Assembly: GCA_947652115.1 (NCBI GenBank)
Contig: OX393566.1
Location: 22,184,351-22,248,350, forward strand
Length of the DNA: 64,000 bases
Direction of reading: 5' to 3'
Origin: Blastomussa wellsi
Lineage: Eukaryota > Cnidaria > Anthozoa > Scleractinia > Plerogyridae
In this document: one piece after another, positions 1-14,700 of the stretch
Position numbering within the stretch: position 1 is the first letter of the stretch
Layout: each line of letters begins with the position of its first letter
Made by a program: the position numbers and the translations under genes
Notes under the pieces: model-generated
Seen by the model: only the letters and a program-made list of their open reading frames with translations
Told to the model about the DNA's origin: nothing
The model's database searches: none

Positions 1-267
1 CACTGAAAACCGTTGAAATCCACTCTTCTCAACGAGATTCAAGCCTTCGTGAAGCAGTTTCTTAAGTCGCCCCTCCAAGTTTCAATCGGCCAGCGCGGAA
101 GTATTGTTTTTTTCAGTGACAACTCCCATGAGAAAACATATAATGAACCACTTTGCTAGCCAGCCAGCAACATTTGCGCTGGGGAACAGATAACGTGAGG
201 AACAGACTCCCTCACTCGTTGGCCCCGCGCCTCACTGGATAGTCGCCATACTAAATGTGCACACCCG

Positions 268-1003
268 TGTCAGGGCTTATCATGCACCATATTATGTACC
301 GTAACCCACTAGATTACCTACAGGTATATTCGACTATATAAAGAATGATAACAATTTTATTCACACACAAACAGGATAAAAGGATAAAAATATGCATGTG
401 TGAGGAACGAAGCAAAGAATTTTGCATTAGTTAAAGCATGGTCTGAAGGGGGTAAACTTTTTAAAATTAGAATTGCGAAGGGGGTATAATTTTCTTAAGT
501 AATTATTTTTGGGGGTACCGTTTAGAAACACCACACTTTTTAAAAAACCACCCCCCCCCCCCTGGGACGTAATAAACGATCGGTCCCTTAGAGGCCTACA
601 TTTGTAGAAAATTGTCCGGGGGAACATGCTCCCAGTCCCAGACCTCCCAGATCCGAGTCTGGGAGTCCAGACTCCCAGTCCTTCCCCCTAGACTCGCGCC
701 ATGCCAGGGCTTTATCATGTACCATAATAACCCACCAGATTACCAACAGGCATATAAAACTATAAAAAAGAATGATAACAACTTTATTCACGCACAAACA
801 GCTAAACTTAAAGGTGAAGTCTGCATTCGGGCCTAGTGGCCCATCAGGCCGGAGCTTATCCCGGTTATTATAAACAAGGTAGAAAATACAAAGATAAACG
901 AATTAGAATTTTGAAGGCGTATTGTTTTATTAAGGAATTATTTTTTGAGGTACAGTTTTGAAACACCACACTTTTTCAAAATAAGCGATCGATCCCTTAT
1001 CTG
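268..1003. repeat. Diverged direct duplication, offset about 433 bp
   Basis: Two related blocks lie in direct order, about 268-596 and 700-1003. Shared segments include a run containing ATAAAGAATGATAACAA (copy 1 near 340, copy 2 near 765) and AAACCACACTTTT-type sequence (near 526 and 960), both separated by about 433 bp. A GATCG(G/A)TCCCTTA segment follows in both. The copies are diverged and carry no ORF worth calling. The rest of 1-2752 has no exon I can support; the ORFs there are short and lack family resemblance. Confidence 0.7.
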
Positions 1004-1067
1004 TTAATATTTTAAGAAATCTGAATTTATCAGCTTTTCTTATTGAATAATATCGAACTAATTTTTT

Positions 1068-1203
1068 GATGGCGTGATCGCTATATTTCTTGTTTACAAA
1101 TATTGACGACACATTTCTTTTGACCCACGGGACAATAGAAGTCAGGTTTCAACAACCTTTGGTTGGCATATTAATAACAATGAGTGACGTCACGAGAAAG
1201 ATC
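1068..1203. repeat. Dispersed repeat, inverted copy at 25028-25178
   Basis: The segment from the ATATTTCTTGTTTACAAA block to the GTGACGTCACGAGAAAG block matches the reverse complement of 25028-25178 in the same order, including TGGTTGGCATATTAATAACA against its complement. Both lie outside exons, so this is probably a non-autonomous transposon relic. Confidence 0.65.
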
Positions 1204-2752
1204 TCAGATCAGAACTGGTTCCAAATTACGAAATATTTGAATGGGCAACATCGGCAAGACGCTTTCTGTTTCATAAAAAACTGAAACAAAGTAGTCTGCA
1301 CGATTAGGCAGGGTTTGAGTTGCACGGATTATCGACGGTTTATCGATCTTTATAACTCGCTTGGCCCTTAAAAGTTCATGGTCACAACATGATGGGAATC
1401 GTCGTTGCATCTTCAAGTATTATGGTTTCTGCGATAACCGCCTCGATATATTTGGTGGTTGGCATTTATCTAAGGATATATTTCCTATGGATTCAGATTA
1501 CCACTTGGTAAGTTCTCACTAACTTCGAGCTTTGGTACATTATTCTGTACGCGTACCGACTCTTTGCAACCACATCGGTTCCACTATGAAAGAGCTTCAG
1601 GTTATATTATTTTCCCCAGCGAATGTAACAATTTTTATTTTGAAGATAAAATCATAAGCAGCTTCTCGATATATCAACAACGGACTGAAATACAGCAATA
1701 CCTTGTTCTCCTTATCTATTGCTTGGATAATATTTTCTTTTGTGTTTTAAAAATCGTCTTCGTTTTCACGTGACATCATCATGATCATGTACTAAAGTCC
1801 AAGACTAAAGAAATATCAAAGTTTTTATCCTTATCAGGCATAAGAGGTACTAAATTTATTCCTGTTTACAATGTTTCAGCGCAATAGAATTGCTCGTTTA
1901 GAAACAAGCGCATTTTGAATTTCAGAATTATGGCGGTGCGTGACACGTGTCGATCGTGTTTATCATATTAAAAAGGTTTTCTTACATTGTGATTTCTATC
2001 CATTCGAGAAGTCGAAGTAGTAGGAAAAGTGTTTATGTAAATGTTTGTTTCTCCATAACAGATTTTCATTGGCCTAGATAACTAAAGTTTGTTCCAGATA
2101 TTTACACTATTTTCCGGCCGCCATATTGGTGCATGTGACGTGCACCATATATGGAGGCTCCATACTGGGCTCTGTAAATTTGGGCAAACCTTTCGACGGA
2201 TATCTGCGGTTTGGGGCAACGCACAGTCATGATACGTGGAGAAATTTCTTCTTTTGTTATCTTCTATCATATCTCTTTTCTTCACTTCATTGACTGAATG
2301 GTGTTTGATTTATTTTTTTGTTGTGTGACAGAATGTTCATAGAATGCTAAACAACATACCTGTCAACATTTTCTTATTCAAAGGCGTGAGACCTTTTATT
2401 CCGGAGAAGCCTGGATTTTCGAAGATGTTGTTGTTCCAAAGACATACGGAAACCTTTCATTTCAAGAGGATTTCTTTCAGAACCCGGGCTGAAATTTGCC
2501 ATGTAATCACTCCCCAGGGGCGGTACACAGCTCTTTACAAGGTCCCACAGTATTGGCTGAAAACCGATAAACAAACAACAGTAACAATGGACCCTAGCCT
2601 TTGGACCCTAAAGTTTGTTACATGCATGTAAAATGTAATACAGTTGTAAATATTGTGTGGATTAATTGATTGACTTGCGGGAAGCTGTTATTTATTTAAT
2701 ATTTACTGATTATAAGAGCAGTGACAATTAGCTTGTTTTCTGTCCACTGCAG

Positions 2753-5700
2753 GTTTTTAAATCATATTCTGTCCTTCATACTTGTCTGGTGGTTTGGCTT
2801 GAATGGTGTTTCAATTACCGTAGGAGAATTTAGATTTCTATCAGTCCGACGTGTAAAAGTACAATGGAAAGATGATCCAGGATTGGTAACTATGTAGAAT
2901 TTTTATTTATATTTATTGAAGATATATACCCTTTCCTACCAAATCTCATAGATTATCCTAGAAACTTTGATTTTGACGGGTAATTTATTTCGACTATGAT
3001 CATCAGCCTGTATGTCTCCTGACTGGAATGCAAATGGAAATCTCTCTTCTTCAGAGGGGCAGCATAATTAAAAAAAAATGGTTGCAAGATTTTTCATGGT
3101 CCCAAAGGGATGCAGTAATTTGCAAGTAGACCTTCAAGACAGGCTGGCATTCATTTACACCTTTTTTCCTTTTTTCCTTTTTTTTCCTCTACAGGCTATT
3201 GAAGAAGTATCATACAAGAGTATCGAGTGGGACTTTGGAAAACCTAGGTACGGTGATAAGTGTGTCAAAGACAAATGAAGTGATATTTATTGACAATGTT
3301 CACACGGTATAGTTTCAAAAAGCAAAAATGGTTTTATTTCTTTTCTCTTCCAGGGACATGACAATACTGTTCCAAATAAATGATTTGCGCAGAGAACTAT
3401 TTAATGAAATAGAGGTTTGTTTTCTTGACCATGTTGTGGTTAAAGGGATTTCAGAGGCAAATTCACTTATCACTGTCTCTTTGTCATTGTCAATGTGAAA
3501 GGACGTTTGAAGTCATCCTCATCCTCATCCTCATCATCATCATCATCATCATCATCATCGTCATCATCATCATCATATTTTGCCTATATTCTTATATATA
3601 CGGCAAGGTGACCTCTGGAAACCACCAGGCTTATAGTTGAGGCCACCTCGTATGTCACAATTATACATGTATGTTAACAAAAGACAGTGTTACGAATGTG
3701 TGGCTCGGCCAAATTCAATAATTATTTTTTAATTACAAAAATTCTGACTAGCGGTTTATTCTTAAAATTAAGTAAACCTGACAGAGAAGTGATTGTAACC
3801 ACTGACAATAGTTTACACTTAAGAATGTTTCTTTTTTTTTATGAAAAGTCTGTTAAAGTTTTTGCTTGTTCTATTTTTGTAGGATTCAACAACAGACATC
3901 TACACTTCTTTTACTCTTCACTGGAAAATGGTAGGTTCATGTAAATCCATATTGGTTAGTTCTTAAGGAATACTTAAAAAATAACATGTTTAAATTGTAT
4001 GACATACTGTGTAGTCTTGCCAAGTGTCCTGTAGGTGCTACAAGTTATCCTTGTGTTTCTCTTGGCCTTGATGAGATGCTAGTCCATCCTATCCTATGGC
4101 ATTAAATTTCCTCTTACCCATTTAATAAAATATATACACCTCGCTGGAGAGATCAGCCCAGCTAGCCAGGGCTTGAATAAGGAATGCTCCACTCAGTGTA
4201 GGGCTTGCTCACCATTTGCGCAATGCACTTCCCCTAAATGTGCACTGTGTATGTCTTAAAAATTTGACTAGATTAAGGCTTACAAGTTCCTTCTAAAATG
4301 ATTGTACAATGTTTATGAAAAGGAAAATTAACCTGCATTTACCAAGCGTACTGGTAATTCATGTGAATTCTTTAACATCAGCTCCATGTAAAGATCTCTT
4401 GTTCCATCCACAGCATTCTCCCAGTGATCTGGTCAGCAGTGATCTGTGTAACTCCAGTGAGACTATTCCAAATTCCTTCACATTACTACATGCTACAGAT
4501 GTGGAAATTGGAAGCAGGATTTGTGTGCATAGAGGGGGCTCTTATGTTGCACTGTTTGAGGTACAGCTGTAATCCATTTTGTTAGGAAAGTGTCGAAGCA
4601 TATATCAAAGGATTTTGTATACTCCAGGGGGCAGTAAAGTGGCTCACAATAGATTCCAGCACATTCCAGCTTTTATACTTTGATGGCTCAGTACTACTGC
4701 TTTTTATCACTTGATATTACATTGGTGAACAAGTTGGTATTAATTTCGTGACATTTCTGGTTACTGAGTAGCAACAGTATTACCAGGTTAATACACCCTA
4801 GGTTAATTTTGGCTTAAAGTGCTTATAACTCAAAACCAAGCTCAGTGATCCCCATTTGTTATGAATGAATATTGACTATCTTAAATTTTTGAAAATTGCT
4901 GGAAACTCTCGCGAGTCACCTAAAATTGACTAATTTATCCATTTAAAGTAATGATTGTACTGTATAATATATTTTTCTTTGCTCTTTTAAATTATCTTTA
5001 TCCAGCCCTAAGAATCGTGAACTCTTGTCCACAGAGCCACTTGTCCCTTGAAGCTGGCTGGGTCTACACATGCTCAAGGAAGTGACTCTGTAATAGCCAA
5101 GGTTCAACACATTGTTTGACAGTCCGCCATGTTTCTTGAGAGGAGTGAAACCTGGAGAGAGAACAAAACTCCCATGGGTAGGGGCTCTAACTGTAACAGC
5201 TTAATTTACTGCTGTTTCCACACCCCAGTGCCCCTACCCATGGGAGTTTTGTTCTTGTCAGTTTTCACTTGTCTCGAGAAACAAACATGGTGGACTGTCG
5301 AACAATGCGTTGGACCTCTGCTGCTATGCAGAAAATTAGGAGACTGTGAACAATCTATGGGACACATGCCGTTTTAAAATCCCTTTGTTGTAAGATAGCT
5401 TAAACGGTTGATTTGATTGGACTCAGTCACTCTCCTTGTTAGATTCTAGCCAGCTCTTGTTGGCAGACAGTCGTTGTCCTGGGGAAACTAGAAATAAAGA
5501 TGGGAAATGACATTATAAAGTCATCATACATGTGAGCCCTATTTTCACCTACTTTTCTTTTAGGCATGCAATGCGTGCAAAGAACTGTGAAGCTACTGAT
5601 CTTTGCACGCTTTGCAGGCTAGCAATGCTAGCCAATCGTTTTTGATTCAAACTTGTGCATTAATTTCTTACATCACATTGTTTCTCCAGGCTTCTGTTAT

Positions 5701-8700
5701 TGATGGACTGTTGATTCCAACCAAAGAGGCTACATCACTTTGCGTAAAGAGTAGAGAGATGACTTACTGCTGTGGGCCTTATGATCCAGGTCTTGTACAG
5801 GCCAGAAGAGAAAAGGTATCATGTGTCCTGTCTCAGAATTTTAATTTTTAAAGAAACTTAATGTTTGCAGTGGAAACCATAGAGTATGTAGCCGGCTGTT
5901 GTTTCACTTTGCCAAACATGATGTGAAGCACCAAACTCTGAAAAAAATACTGCAAAAATGGAACTTTGGAAAATTACAAAGTAAAGTTTGTTCACATTCT
6001 GTGCCACAATTGGTTAAAACTGAAATATCACACGAAAACGTGCACACGGACAAGATCATTCTGTGGGAGAGCTAGGGGAAGAGTTCAGAACTTAGAAACT
6101 TCTTTAGGTACAAAGGACCCACAGTAGCCTAGAATTGTTCTTTTGATCTTTTGTATCTTTCAGGTTTTTAAAATGTCACTCATGGATTTGCTTGGCACAT
6201 GGTACTCAAAAGGCCCTGCTCATGTCACAATAGGCTATCACGGACTGCAGATCTTTGTTAGCCCCAGCAAAGTAAACTCTTCTATAGTTTATCAAAATCA
6301 CTTGTTGGCTCAGATTTATAAAGGTAAGGTTTGCATGCACATTAAAGTGTACATGTAGGTAATACGTTTACGCCTGTTTGAAGTTGTCTGAAACCCTTAG
6401 GGCTGCCATGTGGCAGTGCTTAGTGATTTTTTTGTAATTTGTTGTTAGAGTGTTGTATTTCACATACTGTTAACTCTAAAAAAACCAAGAACTACTTACC
6501 AAAAAGACCAGATAGGTTGGTTCTCCACAGTTTTTAAAATAATCCAGAAAACTTTAAGGTCATAATAGAAAGTTAAATGTAGAACAACTGCTAACCAAAT
6601 TAGTACTTTTATTGTAAAGTGCAAGTATACCCCGAATTTCTCTATTCTCAGTTTAAAATCTTCCCAGCTCCTGATTATTCCATTGGAAAAATAAAAATTA
6701 GCAAAGCTTATTTTTTTTGTTTATTTTTAATGGGCTTCCAAAGTTTCAAAATTTGGCGCTTCTTTCGGCCATGGATTGATGCTTGTGATATCATTGAAAG
6801 AGATTGGTGCTTTGTGAAGAAGGAATCTACAGTATGAGAATCTGCAGTCAGATACGATCTTTGCGTCTTGGAGATGGAAAAGTCTGCCTTCAACATTTTG
6901 GGGCACATTTTACGTTTGGGCTGTTCGTTATATCATGGTTCTGTTCCATACATTTTACTGTTAAACTTTGGCCGGGCTGAAGAATATCGTTCGTTACACC
7001 AAGGAATTCGTAATATAAAGGTTTCTTAGCGTCTAGCTGTGGTAATCAACTTTTGCCTGAAAGAAAAACCTTCTTGGTATAATTTACAGTTTGAAACACT
7101 TTCTTTCTTCATTACCTTTCAAGTGATTAATACGTTTGGGTGTGCTTTATAATTACTTGACTTGTATGCAGTTCTGCTACCTTACAGGCCACGTTCAATT
7201 GTTAACTTTTGTTCCTTGTGTGTTATTTAGGATTGCAGCCTGAATCTCCTGTTAATGAAGAACTAAACAGTAACCCTGACCAGTTATTAGAGGTAAGCTT
7301 TGAATTAGAAAATACACTCAAACCTCTCGTGAGAAGCACTTCTCTATAAGACGAACAACTAGGAACAGCGCAGGGGGAGTGGCTGGGGGCTTTGCCCTCC
7401 CCTCCCCACTTTTTTATGGTAAAAATGATAACAAAGAAAGTCATAAATGGAAAAGAAAATAAGAAAAAAATTACTGAAAACATGACACATTTTGTTTGTG
7501 AGCGCCAAAAGTCATCGGATGCGTTTGAAGCGTTGAACGTTTATATTTATTTATCAACCTCGTTACTGTGGCGGTAAGATGAGAGACCCTGGGAACGATT
7601 AGTTTCATGCATAAACGAAAGGCACTAGCTTCCTCTCTCTCTCCCCCACCTACCCCCTTCCCCTGCAACTTGGCTCACGCACTTCAGTCCCCCTACTAAA
7701 AATCTTGCTGTGCGGACAACTGTTGTCGTTCTTGTGCGCCGTGTTTCAGTAATTTTACTGTATCTTATCTCTCTATAAGTCGGACATCTCTAACAGGTTC
7801 CAGCTTAAAATCAGTGCAAACTTGCGGAACTGTTAATTTTGATATCCGAATTGCTCACTGCACTGAGCGCTCAATTTTTTTTTTGTTTTGTCGTGTTTAG
7901 GTGAACGTGAAGTCTGACGATTTGAAGGCTTCAGTTTGTTTTCAAGATGGGGAAGAAGCCATTACGCTCATGATGTCATTGAACCTCTCCCTTTGTCGGA
8001 AAAACAGAAAGGTATGTTTTCATGACAATTTCTTCACTACATGCATAGCCATATACATGTACTGCAATTTGACTTGGGCCAAAACTTGCTGTGCCTGGTA
8101 TGGCCTTCACACTTCGTTAATTGTAACCTCCATCTGCTCTCACCGCTAGCTGTTTTAAACTGCTTCACCCATGAGCGCTTTCCATTTGTACAGAGAAACC
8201 CGCTTGTTGGCCAGTCGTTTGAAAAATCAAATAGAACTGTCATTCCCACTGGAAAATTTGCGGAAAAAAACCCGAATACCTCCAGAGGTATTCCTCTTTT
8301 CTCGTTCTTGCCAGAATGCTCGGAAAATCTCTCTGCCATTTGCTTGTTTTCACACTATTACCATGCTTCTCAATGAAATGCGTAGCTGTCCCGGAGGGAA
8401 ATCTTTGTGGTATTCCCCACTCCCTCATATTCCCTCGTTCGTCAGTAACTACACACGCCTTGTTTGTAAATACTGAACATGTTGTTGGGCGGTAGTCACC
8501 AGGACTTGGCACACGACCCAACTTGAAGAAACTAGGATTTTGCTGAAAATACAGTTGTTTTAAACGCATTTACGATTGTGGCGTGATGTTCTGGGTGATA
8601 AAAACAGAATGGCGGATTACCAATACCAAAAACTCATACGACGTATTTCCGGTTTCTAGTTATAGGTACAAATTGGTCATAAGGTCCATATCCGGCTTTC

Positions 8701-11700
8701 TGATTGGTCAATTCAAAACATCCTGGCCTCTGATTGGTTAGGGCCCAAACAGACCCCTTATACTATTGAAATGGTACACACTTGTCCCTTCCCATTAGGT
8801 CTGCCGAAAAATTGTACTGTAATTGTACTATGCTTTTCCGAGAAATTCTCGTCGGTTTAGCTGTCCCACAGTGACCTCTTATCTGATTAAAAATTCCAAT
8901 TTACACATGTACTATATATCGGAACTCTATTATTTCGTTTTGATCTTGTCTCCATATTTAGGCGACTACCTTCTTTCCCTCCCCTTGGTTAGCAATAATC
9001 TAATGCTTGTTCTGAATTTCTTCCTCATTATTTTTTCTTTCAGACCCAGTACACAGCTTCAGTAGGAATTCAAGCATTCGTTCCAAGCAGAGAGCAGCCA
9101 ACAGATCCCTGCGTTATTATTGGAAGCGAGCTAATATCTGTGCCTTGGGAGTTCACCTTTACAGTAAGTGAATTCAACGGTGTCCGGTCGTTTCGCTACA
9201 AGGCGATTCACTACAAGTCAAAGGCGATTCGCTACACATCGAAAGATGATTCGCTACAAATGTTAAGTCAGTTCGTTGCAATCTCCAGAACGATAAGTGG
9301 GCTCTGGGGACGAGTTTGATTAATTGAGTGGTAAATCGAGGTTTAGTTCATATAAATGACAAATCTATGGCCAAATTGTTAGACTATTCGAACTTTAAAA
9401 TAACTGTGACTGCTGTTTTATGGCATGCCCATACTTTGTGAAACATACTTATCGTGTTAAACACCTTTTGCGCATCGACTTTACATTAGCGAATCAACTT
9501 CCGATGTGAAGCGAATCGACTTCGATGTGTAGCGAATAGACTTTGACTTGTTGCGAATCGACTTGTAGCAAAACGGTTTTGCGGCGAAACGACCGCAAAC
9601 CGAATATTCAATCAGTCAGTTTATCTTCACGACTGTAGTTAGCCCTTATTAACCGAGCGGGAGGTCTGTATGAGAGAATCTTGACCGAGGTCGTGACTCA
9701 CGACTGAGGTCAAGATGCTCCCATACCGACTAAGCTCGGTTAATAGGATGTTTATTATATGGCCAAACGGAAACTTAAATTTGCTTAACGACACTGTTTC
9801 GTTCTCGCTGACATTTTGTTTGCGAACGGCGATGAGCTGAACTTAAATTTGCAAAAATTTGGTCGCATCTTTACTTTTTATTCTTATCAAGCTTTTTTAA
9901 TTTTCCATTTAGTATTTTTAAACAAAAAGGAGACAATGTGTTCCCGTTTTGTTTGTAACTTTCTGACCCCAAAATGCAACCGGTCAAGATACCGGTCTAG
10001 ATGGGAAAATCTAGACCGCGATTAAAATTTGACGTTTCGGCTAAACTGCTGTAACCAGCTTCAGCGATAGTGTGAAATGGCAACTGGATGTGCATCTAAG
10101 TGTAAATAAGATGAGACAAAATCGTTAGAAAGCACTGTTAGCCCCGCTTTTTCGCGTCAGTAGAGGAAAGAAGAAGAAAAAAAAAACATCGCCAACCAAG
10201 GGAATTCTGCAGCGTCACGCCACACAATATTCCAAAATTTAGTGATTAGAACTTGAGAAGTTAGTCATAGAAGTTAGTCGGTAGATAACTATTCTACACT
10301 TGTACATCTAATTCTCTTCAATAAGCAACCCAAATTTCTCTTGAGGACAGGTGGCCTGACTAATGAAAACAGATATCTGGAGCATTACTTTCTCAAGCGG
10401 TGTACTTCAAAATTTTCAACACTAACATTAAGAGAAATGTGTAGAATTCCCCAAATTTTGGGCAACTCAGCGTTTTTTGGGTAGCAAGAGAAATTTGGCC
10501 AAGGCAACTTGGGATAATTTTTTGGGCAAATGGTTCACAGCACCCCCCCTTGCAGAAAATTGCATGTACGCTTATGGTTCTCGCATCTCAGTGGTTAGAG
10601 CGCCTGTCTGGGACTCAGATTTTTGCTTTGTCACGCTCGTGTCATAATTGATCATTTCTTTATCAAGATTTATCTTTTCACCTTGAACAAGGTAAAAAGT
10701 TCAGTGCTAGCTGTTTTCCACTTCATGATGCGAGCTTATTTCTCTGCAGGGAAGTAATTGTGCTGGTCATTCCACTGTGACAAGAATAACATCTGATCAA
10801 AACTTTTCGCTGGTACTCAGGCCTGAATGTATTCCAGTATCTCGGGAGCTCCACGAGGTAGTTTGTTAACCGTGTTGTGTTTTAATTAGTCTGTGAGCAG
10901 GCTTAGTTTTGGGTCGAACACTTGAGCGGCGCAATCGGCGAAGAGCGAGTCAAGCCAAGCGGTCGCAGTCGGTGTGGGGGGGGGGGGGGGGTAGTGACAG
11001 TATTTTTTCCAATCAAAAACTTGCGCGAGAGCTTGCGATTTCCCCGAAAGTAGCGCGAGCAAATACGTAACTCATGTTGTTTAGCAACTCCAGACACAAA
11101 TTCGTGAGCTCAGTTCTCGCGCCTAGGGCGGGATTTCGTCATCTACTGGCACTTTTGCCCCCGACGGATCAGGCGGAGAGGAGTCTGGTGCTTCGCCTGT
11201 CCGACACCGCGGTTAAACGGACCGCTCATTTGTATGACGTCACGATTTCTCGAGGTGGTTATCGTCAGCAAGGGAGGCTATGATCCACCGATGATATAAT
11301 TTGAACCCAAACGTGCGAACTTACGATGCTTGGAAGCAAATTGGAAGCAAAATTATGAAGGTGGAAATTGAGAGGTGAAAAAAAAGGACATAAAACAATC
11401 TTGGCCTTAAAGGCCATTTCCAGGCTGGACTGCGTAGTCTCGGGATTTGTTCACATTTCTAGTTTGAATTCGTTGATACGTTACACTTCGATAACTGCGT
11501 ACATGAAGTTTTTGAGTCCGCCATTACGGGTGGTTTTGTTTGGGAGTTCGCAATCAGCTGAAACGTTGGTTTGGAATATCGTCGAGGGTCGTTTACTCTT
11601 TATTATTGTTTTTGCAAGGATATCGGATGTTAATAATGCGGAAAAAGGTACGCTTTTACCCGTAATTTGCATTTTGGTTTGTTTACATATCGTCGTGTTA

Positions 11701-14700
11701 GGCTTGATAAACATTGCAGGCTGACATTGCGCAGTACGGACTGGAAATGGCCTTCTAAAAAAAATTCCAAAATGTTCACAGTTTTAGTCATTGCACCAAA
11801 CTTGCGCCTGCTCCAGGGTTTTTTTTTTGTTGTCTTTCCTTTGCGTTAATCTGATCCTTTAGTCATTTAGCGTGCCTCGTTTTTGCTACAAATTCTACGT
11901 ATTTTTTCAGGAGTATATGAGCTTATTGGATCTGAGGAAAGTTAACGAGTTGTTGGAATTACTAGGAAAAAAGACGGAAGAAAAGTCCTCACCAAAACAG
12001 GTACTGGGCCAGGCATATAATGAGCTAAAAAAATGTTTTTGTTCATGTTTCAGTGGTGATGTCTAATTTTGACTTATTTTCGCAAGCCTTCATTTTCACG
12101 GTTTTGCGATTGCAAAAAAGTGGGTCATCCTCAATGTAAAAACCTGTGAAAGTCACCAGTGACGTAAAACATAGAACGAACAAGACAACAAATAATCTCA
12201 AACCAATATAAAACAGAAAAAACAATAGCTCAAACCGAGGTAACCCCAAAAATAACCCCAAAAAACAAACAAACAAACAATAAACGCGTTGCGTGGCAGA
12301 GAAAGGGCCAGAACATGCCATCAGAATCTCGCTTTGTCTTCAGAATCTGTGTTTTCTGACATTGCTGTTGTTTTTTGTTTAAGATTTTCATAAACTGCAA
12401 AGGCATGAGACTTTCCGTAGAAAAGGACGTGTACGAAGAACTGTTGAATGTCAGCTTCGAAGATATAAAGGTAAACACGCTTGGTTTTATAGTCACTTTG
12501 CTTTATCCGAAATCTTATACAGGGTTTGCGCTTTTATCGCGTTCAAAGTTTAAAAACTCACCAGTTGTGAGCAAATAGTGAGATACTTCAGATATATCAA
12601 GATATACTACCCGAGACAAAACTGAGCTTTCTCAAGTGTGTTCTTGATCCCGCGAGTGAACACCCGCGCGTTTTCACTCCCGAAGTCGCCCACTAGTATT
12701 CACCCGAGCGTGTTCATTGATGTGTCCCGAACAATGCATACAACGCGCAACAGATGTGCCATTCTATAAGATTGATCGGAGGCGATTTATTGCAATAAAT
12801 GTTTAAATCGACGTTGTTGACACATCTTGTTTTAATTTCAGGCCGAATTTAACAGAGACCAACAGGATGTAACATTAGAACTGAGTATCAAGGATTTGGA
12901 GGTAAGCTGTGAACTTTAAAATCGGCACCTTCTCCCCCCTCACTTTCCCCTCCACTCCCTTCCCCTCCCCCTCCCTTCCGCTACCTCTCCCTTCCCCTCC
13001 CTCTCCCTTCCCCTCCCCCTCCCTTCCCCTCCCGTCCCCTCGCCCTGCACTTACAGCTTATGATTTGTCTATTGTTCTATTGTTCAAACGCGTAATTTTG
13101 CAGGAATATATTAAATGAAAAATGCAGACGGGTGAGGGACGTGTTAAGTTATCTAAATAAAAGATTCCTGCAAATGGGCTAATAAGCTTGATTCATCCAC
13201 AGGTTGAAGACTGTACGGATTCAATAATTGCCCTTCAACAACAGCGTTCTAATGGCAACAGTTCCCTGTCACTTCTGAAATTTTCGCTCGTGCAGGATGC
13301 AAACAACGAAGAGGAGAGAACAGTTGTTAAGGTACATTTCAAGACGCTTACATGACGTGAAGTTAGATATCTAATTTGGGATAGGTTTTCGTGGATATTT
13401 GTGGACAATACTCTGGAATTTAAGCTAACAGTAGATTGACTGCTATAGTGTCAGTTGTTGCTGTCTAAACTGTTGTCCGTTAAGATTAATTAAGATGAAG
13501 CGTTCATTATGCCATGAACGTGAGGCAGTCTCCGACCGGATTCGGACCCATGACCTCCCAGATACGGCCTGGGCGCTTTAACCGACTGAACTACGAAGAT
13601 TCTATAAGTGAGCATAGCTCGGCCATTTACAAGGTTCATTTGTGACATGCGTCCTGCATGCTGCCAGGATCAGCAATGTTGAAAGGACACGTGCGTACAT
13701 ATTTCCTGCATTTCGCGGGAATTTAAACTACATTTACCTGCCATTCTATTTCACAGAGGCTTCACACTGAACTCGGCAGCTCGACAATATCCATACAAGA
13801 AACGCTGATTTTGAAATTGCTGCAGTTTGCTGGAATCAAAGACAAATCCCAGTTATGGGGCGAAGAAACGAACCCAGAGCAAGAAAACGCCAACAAAAAT
13901 CTTCCCGCTTCCCTAACAGCGAGACGATTTTATTTTGAAAAACTTCACGTGGAGCCATTCCAAGTCGTGGTTACTTGTAATCCCGCCAGCACACTCCCGG
14001 ATGAACTGCGGAGTTTAAAATCTGCGTTGGAGATTCCTAATGGTTTCCCGCCCTTGATGGAGAACGCCAACGTCCAGTTTGGTAAATCGAATGTCTGTTT
14101 TTTTTATTTCAAAGTTTTAGTAATTTATTGCTCACTAATTGAGTCGTCATGTAACGGTTCTCGCAGCCGCTATTTGGGTTGTGAAAGTGGCTGGGACGGA
14201 AACTATCTTTATACCTCCTTAATTGCTAATACCTATTTTGTTTTTTGTTTCTTTTTGTAGGAGAATTTTTACGCATTGGAATCAGCTATAAGACCTTACT
14301 TTCTCTAGGTCGAGATGCTAGAAAACATTACCTAAAGGTTGGCCAATATCAGTTTATAAATTATATACACTGTGTTTGAGTTATTTTAGTTCTTGATCGT
14401 TAGTTGTTTGTCTTTTCGCAATATATTACGGTGTGTTCAAGGTTGTTCAAAGGCGATGTTAGCCCACACATGGTTGTTTTGAAGTCTATTAAGTTTGTTG
14501 TCTCGTCTGCTTATTTGAGTGGCTTCAAGGATTTTAAGATTTTTAACAATAGTACTCAGGGTGGTCATGGTTGGAGGGTTTCGTTGACCTTTTTTGTGCC
14601 GCCATGGAAGTTCCTGTTGTAATTTTGTGTTCAGTTAGTTTTGGTTCTTCTGAGTTCGCGATTTGACATTTGCTCTTCGCATTGGTTGCTCTTGCAGTAC

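Noticed and set aside
2344..2631. 95-codon open frame ahead of the first VPS13-like exon
   Set aside because: It has no splice donor in the right phase before the 2753 exon and resembles no VPS13 segment; probably chance in repeat-derived sequence.
8037..8569. Overlapping open frames of 100-111 codons on both strands
   Set aside because: They lie in an intron, overlap in several frames and have no acceptor/donor pair; composition effect.
10572..10640. CTCAGTGGTTAGAGCGCC looks like a tRNA A-box
   Set aside because: No B-box at the right distance and no stems; not a tRNA gene.
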